This document shows, in pieces, positions 28,158-37,404 of a stretch of DNA of 64,000 nucleotides (position 1 is its first letter; each line of letters opens with the position of its first letter). The notes beneath the pieces are model-generated. The model had not been told where the DNA came from, searched no databases, and worked only from the letters and a program-made list of their open reading frames with translations. Both the position numbers and the translations under genes were made by a program. The DNA is from Campylobacter concisus (GTDB taxonomy: Bacteria; Campylobacterota; Campylobacteria; Campylobacterales; Campylobacteraceae), in the NCBI RefSeq assembly GCF_002913045.1, contig NZ_PPAF01000004.1, forward strand, positions 124,001 to 188,000, in the 5' to 3' direction.

Positions 28158-30629
28158 TTATTGTTTTAATTGAAGAAGCGTATTTAGCATCTCATCGCTT
28201 GTTGTGATCGTTTTTGAGTTTGCTTGGAAACCTCTTTGGATTACGATAAGATCTGTTAGCGCACGGCTTAGATCGACGTTACTAGCTTCAAGTTTTGAAG
28301 CCGCGATCGTTCCCTTATCGCCTGTGCCAGCTGCACCGATAACTGCTTCGCCTGAGTTTGCGGTTTGTGAAAAGACATTTCCGCCCTCGCTTTGAAGACC
28401 TTCGTTATTTGTAAAGGTAGCAAGTGCTACTTTAGCTAGGCCAAAGCTTTGACCATTTGAAAATGAGCCTATTATCGTTCCAGTCTCATCTATTTTTATG
28501 CCATTTAGAGTGCCGCCTGTGTAGCCATCTTGCGAGATTGACTCAGTTGATGAGTCTTTATCAAAGCTTGTTAAGCCATTAAAGTCAGTTCCAAGACCAA
28601 AATTTAAGCTAATGTTTTGACCACTTTGTGAGCCGTTGTTGGCTGAAAATGTTATCGTTGCTGGGTGAAAACTTGCAAGTGAGCCATTTGCGTTAAATCT
28701 AGCTGTTCCAGTTATAACGTTATCTGGACCTTCGCCTGTGTAGTTTATCTTAGCTGGCTCTGGTACTTGTATAACCATGCTCCACTCAGTTCCTCCATCT
28801 GTTGTAGTGCCCGTTTTTGTCCATTTGATACTAACTGTGTGTTTTGAGCCAAGTGAGTCAAAAATTTCTGCCGTTGAGCCGTGGCTTGACATCATCATCT
28901 TTCCACTTGCTCTTAAAGCTTGGCCCGGACTTAGTGCGCCATCAAGTGCTTTCATAATAGTTGTAAGTCTAACATTTTCATTTACAGCTGAATTATTTGT
29001 ACCTTGAGCTGGCTTTGTAAGACCAGTTGTTGTCATATAAAGTGCATGATCTGCTACTTCATTTGATGGATTTTCTAGTTGAAATTGACCTAGTTTATTT
29101 ACAGTGATCTTTGTACCATCATTTAAATCATCAGCAAGTTTTTTAAGTGCTGCGATACCAGCTGCGTGCTTGTCATCTGGAGTACCAGCTGCAGCGTTAT
29201 AAGCATTATTATAAGCTGTTTGGCATGTTGTATCAGCTATAGCTGCTCCACCAGTACCCGGAGTTGTATTATGAGCTTCTGTTGCTTTTTTTATAGCATT
29301 AGGTACAGCTGAGTTTACTCTTATTTGACCGTCGCCATTATAGTCAACGTAACTTCTTGCATCTTTTTGCATAGCAGCACGAAGATCTTCTGTTGTAGTT
29401 ACTTGCCTTTCTTTCGCATCATTGTATTCGTGAACTGCTGTTGTTTGCGAGCTCGTATAGACATATTGATAAGCTGTAATAATATCTCGATTTTTTAAAC
29501 CGCCATTTGCCACTCCCATTGCTGTCGTTGCTGCTACTAATTCATCACCAGTATTGACAGTTAAGTGAATATTTTTTGTCTCTTTTGTAGTACCTGAATT
29601 ATTTCTATTTATAAGTGTTAGTTTATTACCTTCTGAAATTTCAGCTCTAACACCAGTTTTATTGTACTGAGCATTGATAGCAGCAGCAACATCACTTATG
29701 TTTGTTACATCTCCGGTTATATTTACACCATTTAATGTTATATTTAATTTTTTTGCAGTTCCATTAGTAAGTGAACCAACATTATTTGGTGATCCACTAC
29801 CTATAGTAAATTTTTCAGTTTTAGCATTTGCATAGCTCACCCAGATACCTTGTCCATCTCTTAAAGCAAGACCATTTCCAAGCTCATCAAATGTAACACC
29901 TAGATCTACACCACGCTCTGTTAAGCTTTGTTCTTTTCTTGAGTTTGTATAAAACTGATCATTATTTACATCATTTTCGTTATGGACTTCGTTTGGATCT
30001 AAAATTCCGTCATTGTTATAGTCACGTCCGCCAGCAACAGAGTCTAGTGAATAAATAGGCGTGCTTCTTTGTCCTATGGTATTGCCTGAGTCAAGGTTAC
30101 CTTTTATCTTTACTTCTGTTGTCGCTCTTGCTGGAGTGGTAAGACCCTCTTTGATCACAATATTTTTTATCGGTCCAGTTGAGTCGATAGTGCCAGTCTC
30201 TTCATCTCTTGTCCAGCCTTGAACGATATAACCACTATTGTTTACAAAATTTCCAGCTTTATCACGGACAAAGTCACCATTTCTTGTATAGTATCTTGTT
30301 GTTCCACCATCTGGAGATACGACAAAGAAACCATTTCCTTGAAGTGCAAGGTCTGTTTGCTTATCAGTAGATGTTAGTGTGCCTTGTGAGAAAATTCTTG
30401 TAGTTGAGTTTATAGTCGTTCCTAGACCTATTTGCATAGCATTTTGACCGCCTAGCTGACCTTGTGGAGCAGTAGCGACTCTTGGAGTTTGGCTTAGTAT
30501 ATCAGCAAAATTTGCACGGTTGTATTTATAACCATAAGTATTAACGTTTGCGATATTGTTGCCTTCTACGTCCATGGCTATCTGGTGGGCTTGTAGGCCT
30601 GAAACACCAGACCAAAGTGATCTCATCAT
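28158..30629 (-). CDS. flgE2: Large flagellar hook protein (FlgE2-type)
   Basis: The 823-residue protein has the axial-family N-terminus (MMRSLWSGVSGLQAHQIAMD, then VEGNNIANVNTYGYKYNRANF) and C-terminus (SNVDLSRALTDLIVIQRGFQANSKTI … NTLLQLKQ). A long Thr/Asn/Gly-rich middle includes calcium-loop-like DYNNDGILDPNE and DYNGDGQIRVN segments. It corresponds by size to the main hook subunit of C. jejuni (Cj1729c, called FlgE2). A sigma-54 promoter precedes it and a hairpin follows it, so it is a single-gene transcript. The central region is expected to be surface-exposed and variable. Confidence 0.93.
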   Translation of the reverse strand: MMRSLWSGVSGLQAHQIAMDVEGNNIANVNTYGYKYNRANFADILSQTPRVATAPQGQLGGQNAMQIGLGTTINSTTRIFSQGTLTSTDKQTDLALQGNGFFVVSPDGGTTRYYTRNGDFVRDKAGNFVNNSGYIVQGWTRDEETGTIDSTGPIKNIVIKEGLTTPARATTEVKIKGNLDSGNTIGQRSTPIYSLDSVAGGRDYNNDGILDPNEVHNENDVNNDQFYTNSRKEQSLTERGVDLGVTFDELGNGLALRDGQGIWVSYANAKTEKFTIGSGSPNNVGSLTNGTAKKLNITLNGVNITGDVTNISDVAAAINAQYNKTGVRAEISEGNKLTLINRNNSGTTKETKNIHLTVNTGDELVAATTAMGVANGGLKNRDIITAYQYVYTSSQTTAVHEYNDAKERQVTTTEDLRAAMQKDARSYVDYNGDGQIRVNSAVPNAIKKATEAHNTTPGTGGAAIADTTCQTAYNNAYNAAAGTPDDKHAAGIAALKKLADDLNDGTKITVNKLGQFQLENPSNEVADHALYMTTTGLTKPAQGTNNSAVNENVRLTTIMKALDGALSPGQALRASGKMMMSSHGSTAEIFDSLGSKHTVSIKWTKTGTTTDGGTEWSMVIQVPEPAKINYTGEGPDNVITGTARFNANGSLASFHPATITFSANNGSQSGQNISLNFGLGTDFNGLTSFDKDSSTESISQDGYTGGTLNGIKIDETGTIIGSFSNGQSFGLAKVALATFTNNEGLQSEGGNVFSQTANSGEAVIGAAGTGDKGTIAASKLEASNVDLSRALTDLIVIQRGFQANSKTITTSDEMLNTLLQLKQ

Positions 30630-30670
30630 TGACTTATCCTTTTTGCATTTTAAATTTTTATATTTTTCAA

Positions 30671-30688
30671 AAGCAAAAGATGTTCCAA
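30671..30688 (-). promoter_or_regulatory. Sigma-54 promoter of the large hook gene
   Basis: On the minus strand the sequence reads TTGGAACATCTTTTGCTT, with GG (complement of 30685-30686) and GC (complement of 30673-30674) separated by exactly 10 nt. It lies about 40 nt before the ATG. Confidence 0.85.
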
Positions 30689-30724
30689 AAATTTATATTG
30701 ATAAAAAGTAGAAAAAATAAAAAG

Positions 30725-30751
30725 AAATTTGGCGTAATTAACGCCAAATTT
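30725..30751 (-). terminator. Terminator of the antiporter gene
   Basis: Perfect 11-bp inverted repeat AAATTTGGCGT (30725-30735) and ACGCCAAATTT (30741-30751), loop 5 nt. On the minus strand it is followed by CTTTTTATTTTTT. The stem reaches into the stop codon of the gene it ends. Confidence 0.85.
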
Positions 30752-32118
30752 TATCCAAGTATCATAGCTCCAACGATGCCACCGATGATAAGTGGTATAT
30801 TGAAAAATACAAATGTAGGTACACAAGTATCATATATGTGGTTGTGTTCACCATCAGCATTTAGACCGCTTGTTGGCCCAAGTGTGCTATCGCTTGCAGG
30901 ACTTCCAGCATCTCCTAGAGCTGCAGCTATACCAACTAACAAGATGATGGCTGGTACGCCAAAACCAAGGCTAACGCATAGTGGCACATAAATAGAAGCT
31001 AAAATAGGTATCGTACCAAAGCTAGTGCCTATACCCATCGTTACAAGAAGTCCGATAAGAAGCATCAAAAATGCTCCACCTATCTTGCCGCCAGATACCA
31101 AGCTAGCGTATTTTACTAGCTCATCAATACCGCCACTCTCTCTTAAGATAGTGCCATAACCTGCAGCAACTAGCATGATAAATGCGATAAATCCCATCAT
31201 AGCAAGGCCATTGTCCATGATCTTATCTACTTTTTTGTATTCGATACCGCCAAAAACGACCATAACCAAAAGTCCAAGTAGTGCGCCAAGAGGTAGCAGC
31301 TCAGTATAAATTTGCACACCAAAAGCCACAACTGCACCAGCTAAAACCGCCCACTCTTTTTTAGTCATCTCAAGGCTTTTTGCGCGCTCGATCTCATCAA
31401 GCTCTTCTTTTTCAAATTTTGAAGTTTTATAAACTCTTTTTTTACCATAAAAAAGTATGGCAAGGATAAGTCCAATAAGCATCGAAGCACCGCCTATCCA
31501 CATAACAGAAGAGATATCAGAAATAGATGTGGTTATGCCGTTATTTGCTAACTCTTTTTTTAGGATATTGTGAAAAAGTAGACCAAAGCCAACGCTAAGG
31601 CTTACATAAGGTGCTTGAAGACCAAATGTCAAAGCACAAGCCACGGCACGTCTATCTATCCCCATTTTGTTCATAATAGCAAGAAGTGGTGGAATCAAAA
31701 TAGGTATAAAAGCTATGTGAACTGGGATTAAATTTTGAGATAAGCACGCTATAAATGCGATGGTTAGTGTAAAAATCACTTTATTTGAGCTAAGGAATTT
31801 ACTCAAAGCATTTATCAAGATAGCAGTTAAATTTGTATTTGCGATGGCGGCTGCTAAAGCACCAAGCAAAATATAACTAAGCGATGTTTCAAGATTGCCT
31901 TGCATACCGCTTATGAGGCTTTGTGTAGTCTCTTTTAGGGCTGTAAAGAGGCTATCTATCCCACCTGCAATGCCACTTTCAAATCCACTAAATCCATGCT
32001 TATACATTACTCCCGCAACAAGAGCAGAGATAAGGATAGAAAGCAAAATGTTAAAACGCAATAGACAAAGTATCGTCATTACCAAAATGCTAAAAACAAC
32101 AGGGTTAAATATAAGCAT
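30751..32118 (-). CDS. Na+/H+ antiporter family protein (NhaC-like)
   Basis: A 455-residue polytopic membrane protein with about 11-12 hydrophobic segments. The conserved late segment GDAGSPASDSTLGPTSGLNA, followed by HNHIYDTCVPTF, is characteristic of the Na+/H+ antiporter family present in Helicobacter and Campylobacter. I chose ATG at 32118 because AAAGGACGC lies just before it. An in-frame ATG 36 nt further upstream at 32154 would add 12 polar residues and lacks a ribosome site. Substrate specificity (sodium or an amino acid) is not certain from sequence. Confidence 0.8.
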   Translation of the reverse strand: MLIFNPVVFSILVMTILCLLRFNILLSILISALVAGVMYKHGFSGFESGIAGGIDSLFTALKETTQSLISGMQGNLETSLSYILLGALAAAIANTNLTAILINALSKFLSSNKVIFTLTIAFIACLSQNLIPVHIAFIPILIPPLLAIMNKMGIDRRAVACALTFGLQAPYVSLSVGFGLLFHNILKKELANNGITTSISDISSVMWIGGASMLIGLILAILFYGKKRVYKTSKFEKEELDEIERAKSLEMTKKEWAVLAGAVVAFGVQIYTELLPLGALLGLLVMVVFGGIEYKKVDKIMDNGLAMMGFIAFIMLVAAGYGTILRESGGIDELVKYASLVSGGKIGGAFLMLLIGLLVTMGIGTSFGTIPILASIYVPLCVSLGFGVPAIILLVGIAAALGDAGSPASDSTLGPTSGLNADGEHNHIYDTCVPTFVFFNIPLIIGGIVGAMILG

Positions 32119-32237
32119 GAGCGTCCTTTTTGTGAGTGTTGAGAGATTATACAAATGTGTGGCTTATTAAATTTTAAAAAGAGTGGCTTAAGTGGGCTTG
32201 TGTTAAGATTTTGAGTAAATTTTAAAAGGAAAAAACG

Positions 32238-32846
32238 ATGGATTTAGAGAAAATTTATAAAGAGGCTGGAGCATATTTAGAGGGGCATTTTTTACTAAGC
32301 AGCGGCAATCACTCGCAGTTTTATCTCCAAAGCGCAAAGGTGCTTGAAGACCCAGCTTTGGCTGGAAAGCTAGCTTATGAGCTTGCCCGTGTGATAGAGA
32401 AATTTGGCATTAAATTTGATAGCGTTTGCTCACCTGCACTTGGAGGAATTTTAGCTGGCTATGAGCTAGCTCGCGCAGCAAAGAAGCGTTTTATATTTAC
32501 AGAGCGAGTTGATAGAGTGATGAGCTTAAGGCGTGGATTTGAAGTGAAAAAAGGCGAGAAATTTATCGTTTGTGAGGACATTATCACGACTGGCGGATCA
32601 GCACTTGAAGCAGCGCACGTGATAGAGAGCCTTGGTGGTGAGGTAGTTGGCTTTGCAGCGCTTGCAAACCGTGGCTTTTGTAAGGTTGTAAATTTAGACA
32701 ATGAAGCTAAGCCAAATGCAAAACTGCCAAGCGATAAGCCATTTTTTGCTTTAGGAAATTTTGAGTTTGAAATTTATGAGCCTGAGCATTGCCCACTTTG
32801 TAAAAATGGAAGCAAAGCAATCAAACCTGGAAGCAGAGGCAACTAA
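32238..32846 (+). CDS. pyrE: Orotate phosphoribosyltransferase
   Basis: The 202-residue protein has the PRPP-binding loop [17 protein letters not shown] near residues 110-126 and the conserved [12 protein letters not shown] start region. It makes OMP from orotate in pyrimidine synthesis. The extended C-terminus with CPLCKNG is usual in this group of bacteria. A GGAAAAA ribosome site precedes ATG 32238. It is a single-gene unit. Confidence 0.96.
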   Translation: MDLEKIYKEAGAYLEGHFLLSSGNHSQFYLQSAKVLEDPALAGKLAYELARVIEKFGIKFDSVCSPALGGILAGYELARAAKKRFIFTERVDRVMSLRRGFEVKKGEKFIVCEDIITTGGSALEAAHVIESLGGEVVGFAALANRGFCKVVNLDNEAKPNAKLPSDKPFFALGNFEFEIYEPEHCPLCKNGSKAIKPGSRGN

Positions 32847-32863
32847 AATTTATACTATAAATA

Positions 32864-32899
32864 TAGCTATCTTTCTTTTTTAAAATTGATCGATAGCTA
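32864..32899 (+). terminator. Possible terminator after pyrE
   Basis: Inverted repeat TAGCTATC (32864-32871) and GATAGCTA (32892-32899), followed by AAAATTTTT. The 20-nt loop is long, so support is moderate. Confidence 0.35.
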
Positions 32900-33090
32900 A
32901 AATTTTTAGAAAAATCCAAAAATAGTATTCATAGAAAATTTTAATCAAGGCTTCAAATCATTTCAACAAAAATTTATAGTTTAATTTTTAAAAGTAATCT
33001 GTTTTTTATATTGGTATGAATTATTTTTTAGATAATCTTATTTTTTAAGCTACCAAGTGATAATATCTGCTCAAAAAGCGAGATGAAGCT

Positions 33091-33780
33091 ATGCAAGAAT
33101 ATGATATTTTAGACGTTTTATCAAATAAAAAGGTCCTTTGCCTTGAAGATGAAGAGGCGATTTTAAAAAATATTTGTGCGTCTTTGGAACTATTTTTTGC
33201 CGAGGTAAATGGCGTAACAGATGGCTATGATGCACTTGAGCTAGCGATGAGCGATACTTATGATGCTTTGGTGCTTGATATAAGCGTGCCAAACATCGAT
33301 GGCCTAGAGATCGCTAAAAAAGTAAGAACTATAAATCAAAAAATTCCTATCGTGATCTTATCAAGCCACGTCGAGCAAGAGTATTTGTGGAGAGCAGTTG
33401 AGCTAAAGATCACAAGGTATCTTGCAAAGCCATATGATAAAAAGTCATTTATAAAAGCCCTAGAAGACGTTGCTTTAGAGCTTGTTGGACGTAAGCCGAC
33501 TCTTAGACTAAATGATGAATTAGAATACGATTTTGGTAAAAAAGTACTTTATATAAATGGTGAAATTTCTCATCTAAGTAAGAGCGAAAGCAGGCTTTTG
33601 GAGTATTTTTTAAACAACAAAAATCAAACTATAACTTATGAACAAATTTTTGATTATATTTGGGAGTATGAGCAGCCAAGCAAAGAGGCGATAAAGACGA
33701 TCGTAAAAGAGCTTAGAAGGAAGCTTGGCAAAGATGTGATTAAAAATTTATACGGCGTAGGTTACCTTTGTGAAATATAA
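33091..33780 (+). CDS. mccR: OmpR-family response regulator of the sulfite-respiration locus
   Basis: The 229-residue protein has a receiver domain with acidic pocket LEDEE, phospho-acceptor Asp in ALVLDISVPNIDG near residue 64, and Lys in YLAKPYD. A winged-helix DNA-binding domain of OmpR type follows (SKSESRLLEYFLNNKNQTITYEQI … NLYGVGYLCEI). Its stop overlaps the sensor kinase start by 11 nt. It lies directly upstream of mccA and in the same direction. The Wolinella mcc cluster likewise carries a regulator pair named MccR/MccS, and the symbol rests on that parallel. Confidence 0.85.
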   Translation: MQEYDILDVLSNKKVLCLEDEEAILKNICASLELFFAEVNGVTDGYDALELAMSDTYDALVLDISVPNIDGLEIAKKVRTINQKIPIVILSSHVEQEYLWRAVELKITRYLAKPYDKKSFIKALEDVALELVGRKPTLRLNDELEYDFGKKVLYINGEISHLSKSESRLLEYFLNNKNQTITYEQIFDYIWEYEQPSKEAIKTIVKELRRKLGKDVIKNLYGVGYLCEI

Positions 33781-35197
33781 ATTTCAGCTAATCGTTAGTG
33801 TTTTTATCTTTGTTTATCTCTTAATATCCGCACTTGTTTTAAATTTTTATAATAATCTTGCAATGAAAGATGCCAAAAAAGAGGCATATTATGTGCTTGA
33901 GAGTATAAATTCTGTAAGAGAGTACATTGCAGGCGTTCAGCGTCCATTGATAGAGCAGCTAAAGCGTGATGGCATTATAAAAGAGGATTTTTTTGATGAG
34001 AGACTGCTCTCATCTTCATATATAAGCCGTGAAATTTATAATATCCAAAAGAAAAAATACAATCTTGACTTTGACTACAAGCTAGTCGCTATGGCACCTT
34101 TAAATAAAGCTCATGAGCCAAATGAATTTGAAGCGCAGGTATTAAGAGGCTTCAAAGAGAATAAATTTAGTGAGTTTTCAAAGATTATAAAAGATGAAAA
34201 CGGCTCACAATTTTTTGTAGGGCTTCCTATAAAAAGTCAAAATACATCTTGCCTAGCCTGTCACAATAGCGAAAGTGCTCCAAAACAGATGTTGGATCGT
34301 TATGAAATTTCAAATGGAAAAATTTCTGAAGCAAGTGAGATGATGGCAATGCTATCTTTTAAAATCCCACTACGTGCTATTTTTTCTTACCATTTAAAAG
34401 AGGTTGTAATCATAATGAGCGCGATAGCCTTTGTATTTGGGATATTTTTGCTACTTGTTTATAAGATGCATAGGCGTGGCGAAGAGAGCAAAAGACAGAC
34501 CGAACAGCTAATGATACATCAAAGTCGCCTAGCCTCAATGGGCGAGATGATAGGCAATATCTCACATCAGTGGAAGCAGCCTTTAGCTCAAATCAGCTCA
34601 GCTTTAATAAATTTAGAACTCTATCAGGAGCGAAAAAAGCTTGATGAAGCAAAAATTTATGAGTTTATAGAAGAGACTAGCAAACAGATAAATTTTATGT
34701 CTGAAACGGTTGATGATTTTAAAAACTTTTTTAAGCCAAATACTTTAAAAAGGGAGTTTAGTGTAGAGGAAGTAGTAAATCAGACTATAAAAATTCTAAA
34801 CGCCTCACTTAAGAAATATCAAATCGAAATAGAGATCGATATAAGAGAAAATTTTACGATTTTTGCAAATTTTAATGAAATAATCCAAATTTTAATAAAT
34901 ATTATAAATAACGCAAAAGATGCATTTAAACAAAGCTATGTAAAGCCAAGAGTAATAAAAATTTATACTTTTATAAAAGATAATCGTAAAAATTTATGCG
35001 TTCAAAATAATGCGGGAGCGATAAAGGCTTCGTTTTTAAAAGTTATCTTTGAGCCACACTTTAGCACAAAAGAGTCTGGCAGCGGGCTTGGTCTATATAT
35101 GAGCCGGCTAATCGCTAGCAAAAATAACGCCCTAATCTTTGCTAGAAACGTAGATGAAAATAGTATTACATTTACAATTAGTTTCGAAAATTTATAA
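33770..35197 (+). CDS. mccS: Membrane sensor histidine kinase with a periplasmic haem-binding domain
   Basis: The 475-residue protein has a membrane helix at residues 4-26 and a periplasmic domain of about 185 residues of Tll0287/DUF3365 type with a c-type haem motif, CLACH, near residue 162. A second membrane helix (residues 213-233) leads to the kinase core. Its H box is NISHQWKQPLAQ, its N box is NIINNAKDAF, and its G box is GSGLGLYMS. A covalent haem in the sensor domain suggests redox, NO or sulfite sensing at the membrane. Start is GTG at 33770, inside the regulator gene. Assignment to sulfite control is inference from its position before mccA. Confidence 0.85.
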   Translation: MKYKFQLIVSVFIFVYLLISALVLNFYNNLAMKDAKKEAYYVLESINSVREYIAGVQRPLIEQLKRDGIIKEDFFDERLLSSSYISREIYNIQKKKYNLDFDYKLVAMAPLNKAHEPNEFEAQVLRGFKENKFSEFSKIIKDENGSQFFVGLPIKSQNTSCLACHNSESAPKQMLDRYEISNGKISEASEMMAMLSFKIPLRAIFSYHLKEVVIIMSAIAFVFGIFLLLVYKMHRRGEESKRQTEQLMIHQSRLASMGEMIGNISHQWKQPLAQISSALINLELYQERKKLDEAKIYEFIEETSKQINFMSETVDDFKNFFKPNTLKREFSVEEVVNQTIKILNASLKKYQIEIEIDIRENFTIFANFNEIIQILINIINNAKDAFKQSYVKPRVIKIYTFIKDNRKNLCVQNNAGAIKASFLKVIFEPHFSTKESGSGLGLYMSRLIASKNNALIFARNVDENSITFTISFENL

Positions 35198-35238
35198 TTT
35201 ATTAAAATTCCCCCTTTTCTACCCTTTTTTGGTGTTAG

Positions 35239-35244
35239 TATTAT
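35239..35244 (+). promoter_or_regulatory. Possible -10 element of mccA
   Basis: TATTAT in the sequence GTTAGTATTATCAG, 50 nt before the mccA ATG. The 96-nt gap also holds a strong AAAGGAGG ribosome site just before the start. The MccR operator is not recognisable. Confidence 0.4.
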
Positions 35245-35293
35245 CAGTATGAAATCATTTTGATTTTAGGATAAAAAATTTAAAGGAGGGCAC

Positions 35294-37360
35294 ATGAGAA
35301 ATCTACAAAAAGCCTTAGCTGGTTTGCTCATGGGTGTTAGCATCTTCGCTTCACAAGCCTGTTGCGAAGAGCATAATATGCAGATGTCCGATAAAGCACG
35401 TGATGTTATCGCAAATCCTAAAGGCACACTGCAAAGTAGAGGTGTTATCTCCTTGCAAGACTACGTTGTAGAAGAGCAAGAGATGTATAACTGGTTATTT
35501 AAAAACCACCCTATTTTTACAAAATATGGTGGTAAAACCGTCGGTAAAATGGTCGTTCATGACCGTGGCTTAGAGTGGCTTGCCGAGGGACATGGCTTTG
35601 ATATGTCAAAGCTTAGTAAAAGAGATGGCGGTAAGGGCTATAGCTCTATGATGTATAGAATTCCAGCCACTTCATCACTTCAGTTTCCTAACAAATTTGT
35701 AGGACCAGAAAAGTGCGGTGAGTGTCACCCAGCTCAGTATGAAGTTTGGAGCAGATCTCGCCACGCAACTACTATGCGTTTTCCTGGTGAGCACCCAGAG
35801 GTTAATAACAACCTAACTGAGCCAGTATTTGACAAAGATACGGCTTCTATCCTTCCAAAAGGTATCACTCCAGATGTTATCTACGCAACTGTTGGTCACT
35901 TAAGAACCAAAATGGGCTACGTTGATGCGTGGCTACTTCGTGGTACTTACTACGTTGAGGGCGGTTTGCTAAGAGATGGTACGGGTCAGATCGTAGCTGG
36001 TGGTAACCAATGGCAAAGAACATGGGCGTTAAATTTAGACGACGCTACTGTTAAAAAGATAAAAGAGCTTGTCCCAGAATTTCCTGGCACTCTTGAAGAG
36101 TATGGCGACAATGGCGGATATGTTAGAGGTCTAGCTTCATACGCCGCAAAACATAAAAAATCAATGTTTTTCCAAGCAAACTCATCATATTGTGAAGTTT
36201 GTCACCCAGTTAAATTCGACTTTAAATCAAAAGCAGAATTTTACGCAGCACTTGGTAATGCTAAAGAGCTTCAAAAACACACTATCTCAAAAGGCGTAAG
36301 CTGTGAGGAGTGTCACGGAGCTGGCGGTCACCTTGATGGGGCTACAAATTTTAGAACATCAAACTGCGAACGCTGCCACCAAAGGTTTAACTTTAGCCCA
36401 GATCTAGCTCGTGCTAATCCGCTTAATAACGGCAAGCTTGATCTTTCTTTAAGCTCTAAATTTAAATCAATGGGACCAGGATGTGGTTCTGAAGGTTCAC
36501 AATCATACTTTACAGCTCACTATGACAAAGGTATGAGATGTGTTACTTGCCACGATCCACACGACAACACAGGTCCAGTTGTAGGTGATAAGAGCGTAAC
36601 AGGTATGAACTATAACTCAGAGCAAGGCTATCTAAGCTCATTCTATACTAAGCCAAAAATTAGAAAAGAGTGTAAAGATTGCCACGAGACTCAAGCATAT
36701 ATCGCATCTAAAGCAGATACTCACAAAGACAACACTTGTGCATCTTGCCACATGCCATTTATGATGAGTTGTGAGAATTTCTATGCTGTTCAGTTCCAAG
36801 ACAACGCTGGCTTTGATACTCAAAGAAGATCTCACATCTGGAAGATTATGGTTGATCCAAAAGAGAAATCTCTAGTACCAGGCGATGCTGCTAAAGGTCC
36901 AAGAGATGCTAAAGATTGGCACTTTGAGAGAGATAAAAATGGCCATAACTACGTTGACTTGATGTGGGCGTGCGCTAGAACATCTTGGGCTGATAAAGAT
37001 ATGAAAGATACCAAAGGCTGCCACAGCCCAGTATTATCTGAGCTAAAACCAACACTTCACTTCAAAAACCAAAAACAAGTTTATGATGAAGTTATGGGAT
37101 GGCAAACTCCAGTTAAGAATGAATTCTCTGAAGTTAAGATTGGTATTGAAGGACTTTACTCACTACTTGAGACTAAAAAACTTGATGCAAGTGATAAAGT
37201 AAGAGTTTATGAGCTTATCCAAAATGCTCAAGAGATCATCGATATGGTTGAAAAAGATGGTTCGTGGGGTATGCACGGATTTAAATTTACTAAACAAAAA
37301 CTCGATGCATCAAAAGAGTATATAAAAGAAGCTCAGAGAATTTTGAATAAAAATTTATAG
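35294..37360 (+). CDS. mccA: Octahaem cytochrome c sulfite reductase MccA
   Basis: The 688-residue protein has a Sec signal peptide (MRNLQKALAGLLMGVSIFAS). Seven CxxCH haem motifs lie near residues 141 (CGECH), 300 (CEVCH), 337 (CEECH), 358 (CERCH), 416 (CVTCH), 460 (CKDCH) and 482 (CASCH). An eighth site has Cys 560 and the next Cys-His exactly 15 residues later, at 576-577. The CX15CH site binds the active-site haem in Wolinella MccA and is diagnostic of that family. The enzyme reduces sulfite to sulfide in the periplasm; a copper ion sits near the active haem in the Wolinella enzyme. It is followed by a hairpin that separates it from mccB. Confidence 0.95.
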   Translation: MRNLQKALAGLLMGVSIFASQACCEEHNMQMSDKARDVIANPKGTLQSRGVISLQDYVVEEQEMYNWLFKNHPIFTKYGGKTVGKMVVHDRGLEWLAEGHGFDMSKLSKRDGGKGYSSMMYRIPATSSLQFPNKFVGPEKCGECHPAQYEVWSRSRHATTMRFPGEHPEVNNNLTEPVFDKDTASILPKGITPDVIYATVGHLRTKMGYVDAWLLRGTYYVEGGLLRDGTGQIVAGGNQWQRTWALNLDDATVKKIKELVPEFPGTLEEYGDNGGYVRGLASYAAKHKKSMFFQANSSYCEVCHPVKFDFKSKAEFYAALGNAKELQKHTISKGVSCEECHGAGGHLDGATNFRTSNCERCHQRFNFSPDLARANPLNNGKLDLSLSSKFKSMGPGCGSEGSQSYFTAHYDKGMRCVTCHDPHDNTGPVVGDKSVTGMNYNSEQGYLSSFYTKPKIRKECKDCHETQAYIASKADTHKDNTCASCHMPFMMSCENFYAVQFQDNAGFDTQRRSHIWKIMVDPKEKSLVPGDAAKGPRDAKDWHFERDKNGHNYVDLMWACARTSWADKDMKDTKGCHSPVLSELKPTLHFKNQKQVYDEVMGWQTPVKNEFSEVKIGIEGLYSLLETKKLDASDKVRVYELIQNAQEIIDMVEKDGSWGMHGFKFTKQKLDASKEYIKEAQRILNKNL

Positions 37361-37365
37361 CATTT

Positions 37366-37385
37366 AGGGGCTAGTTTTAGCCCCT
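37366..37385 (+). terminator. Hairpin between mccA and mccB (attenuator or mRNA 3' end)
   Basis: AGGGGCTA (37366-37373) and TAGCCCCT (37378-37385) with a 4-nt loop, followed by TTAATCTT. The short U tract suggests partial termination, which would make mccA mRNA more abundant than the accessory genes. Confidence 0.65.
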
Positions 37386-37404
37386 TTAATCTTAAGGGTT
37401 TGAT

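Noticed and set aside
32119-32154. Twelve-residue upstream extension of the antiporter
   Set aside because: ATG 32118 has a good ribosome site, while ATG 32154 has none, and the extension is polar and unlike the family start.
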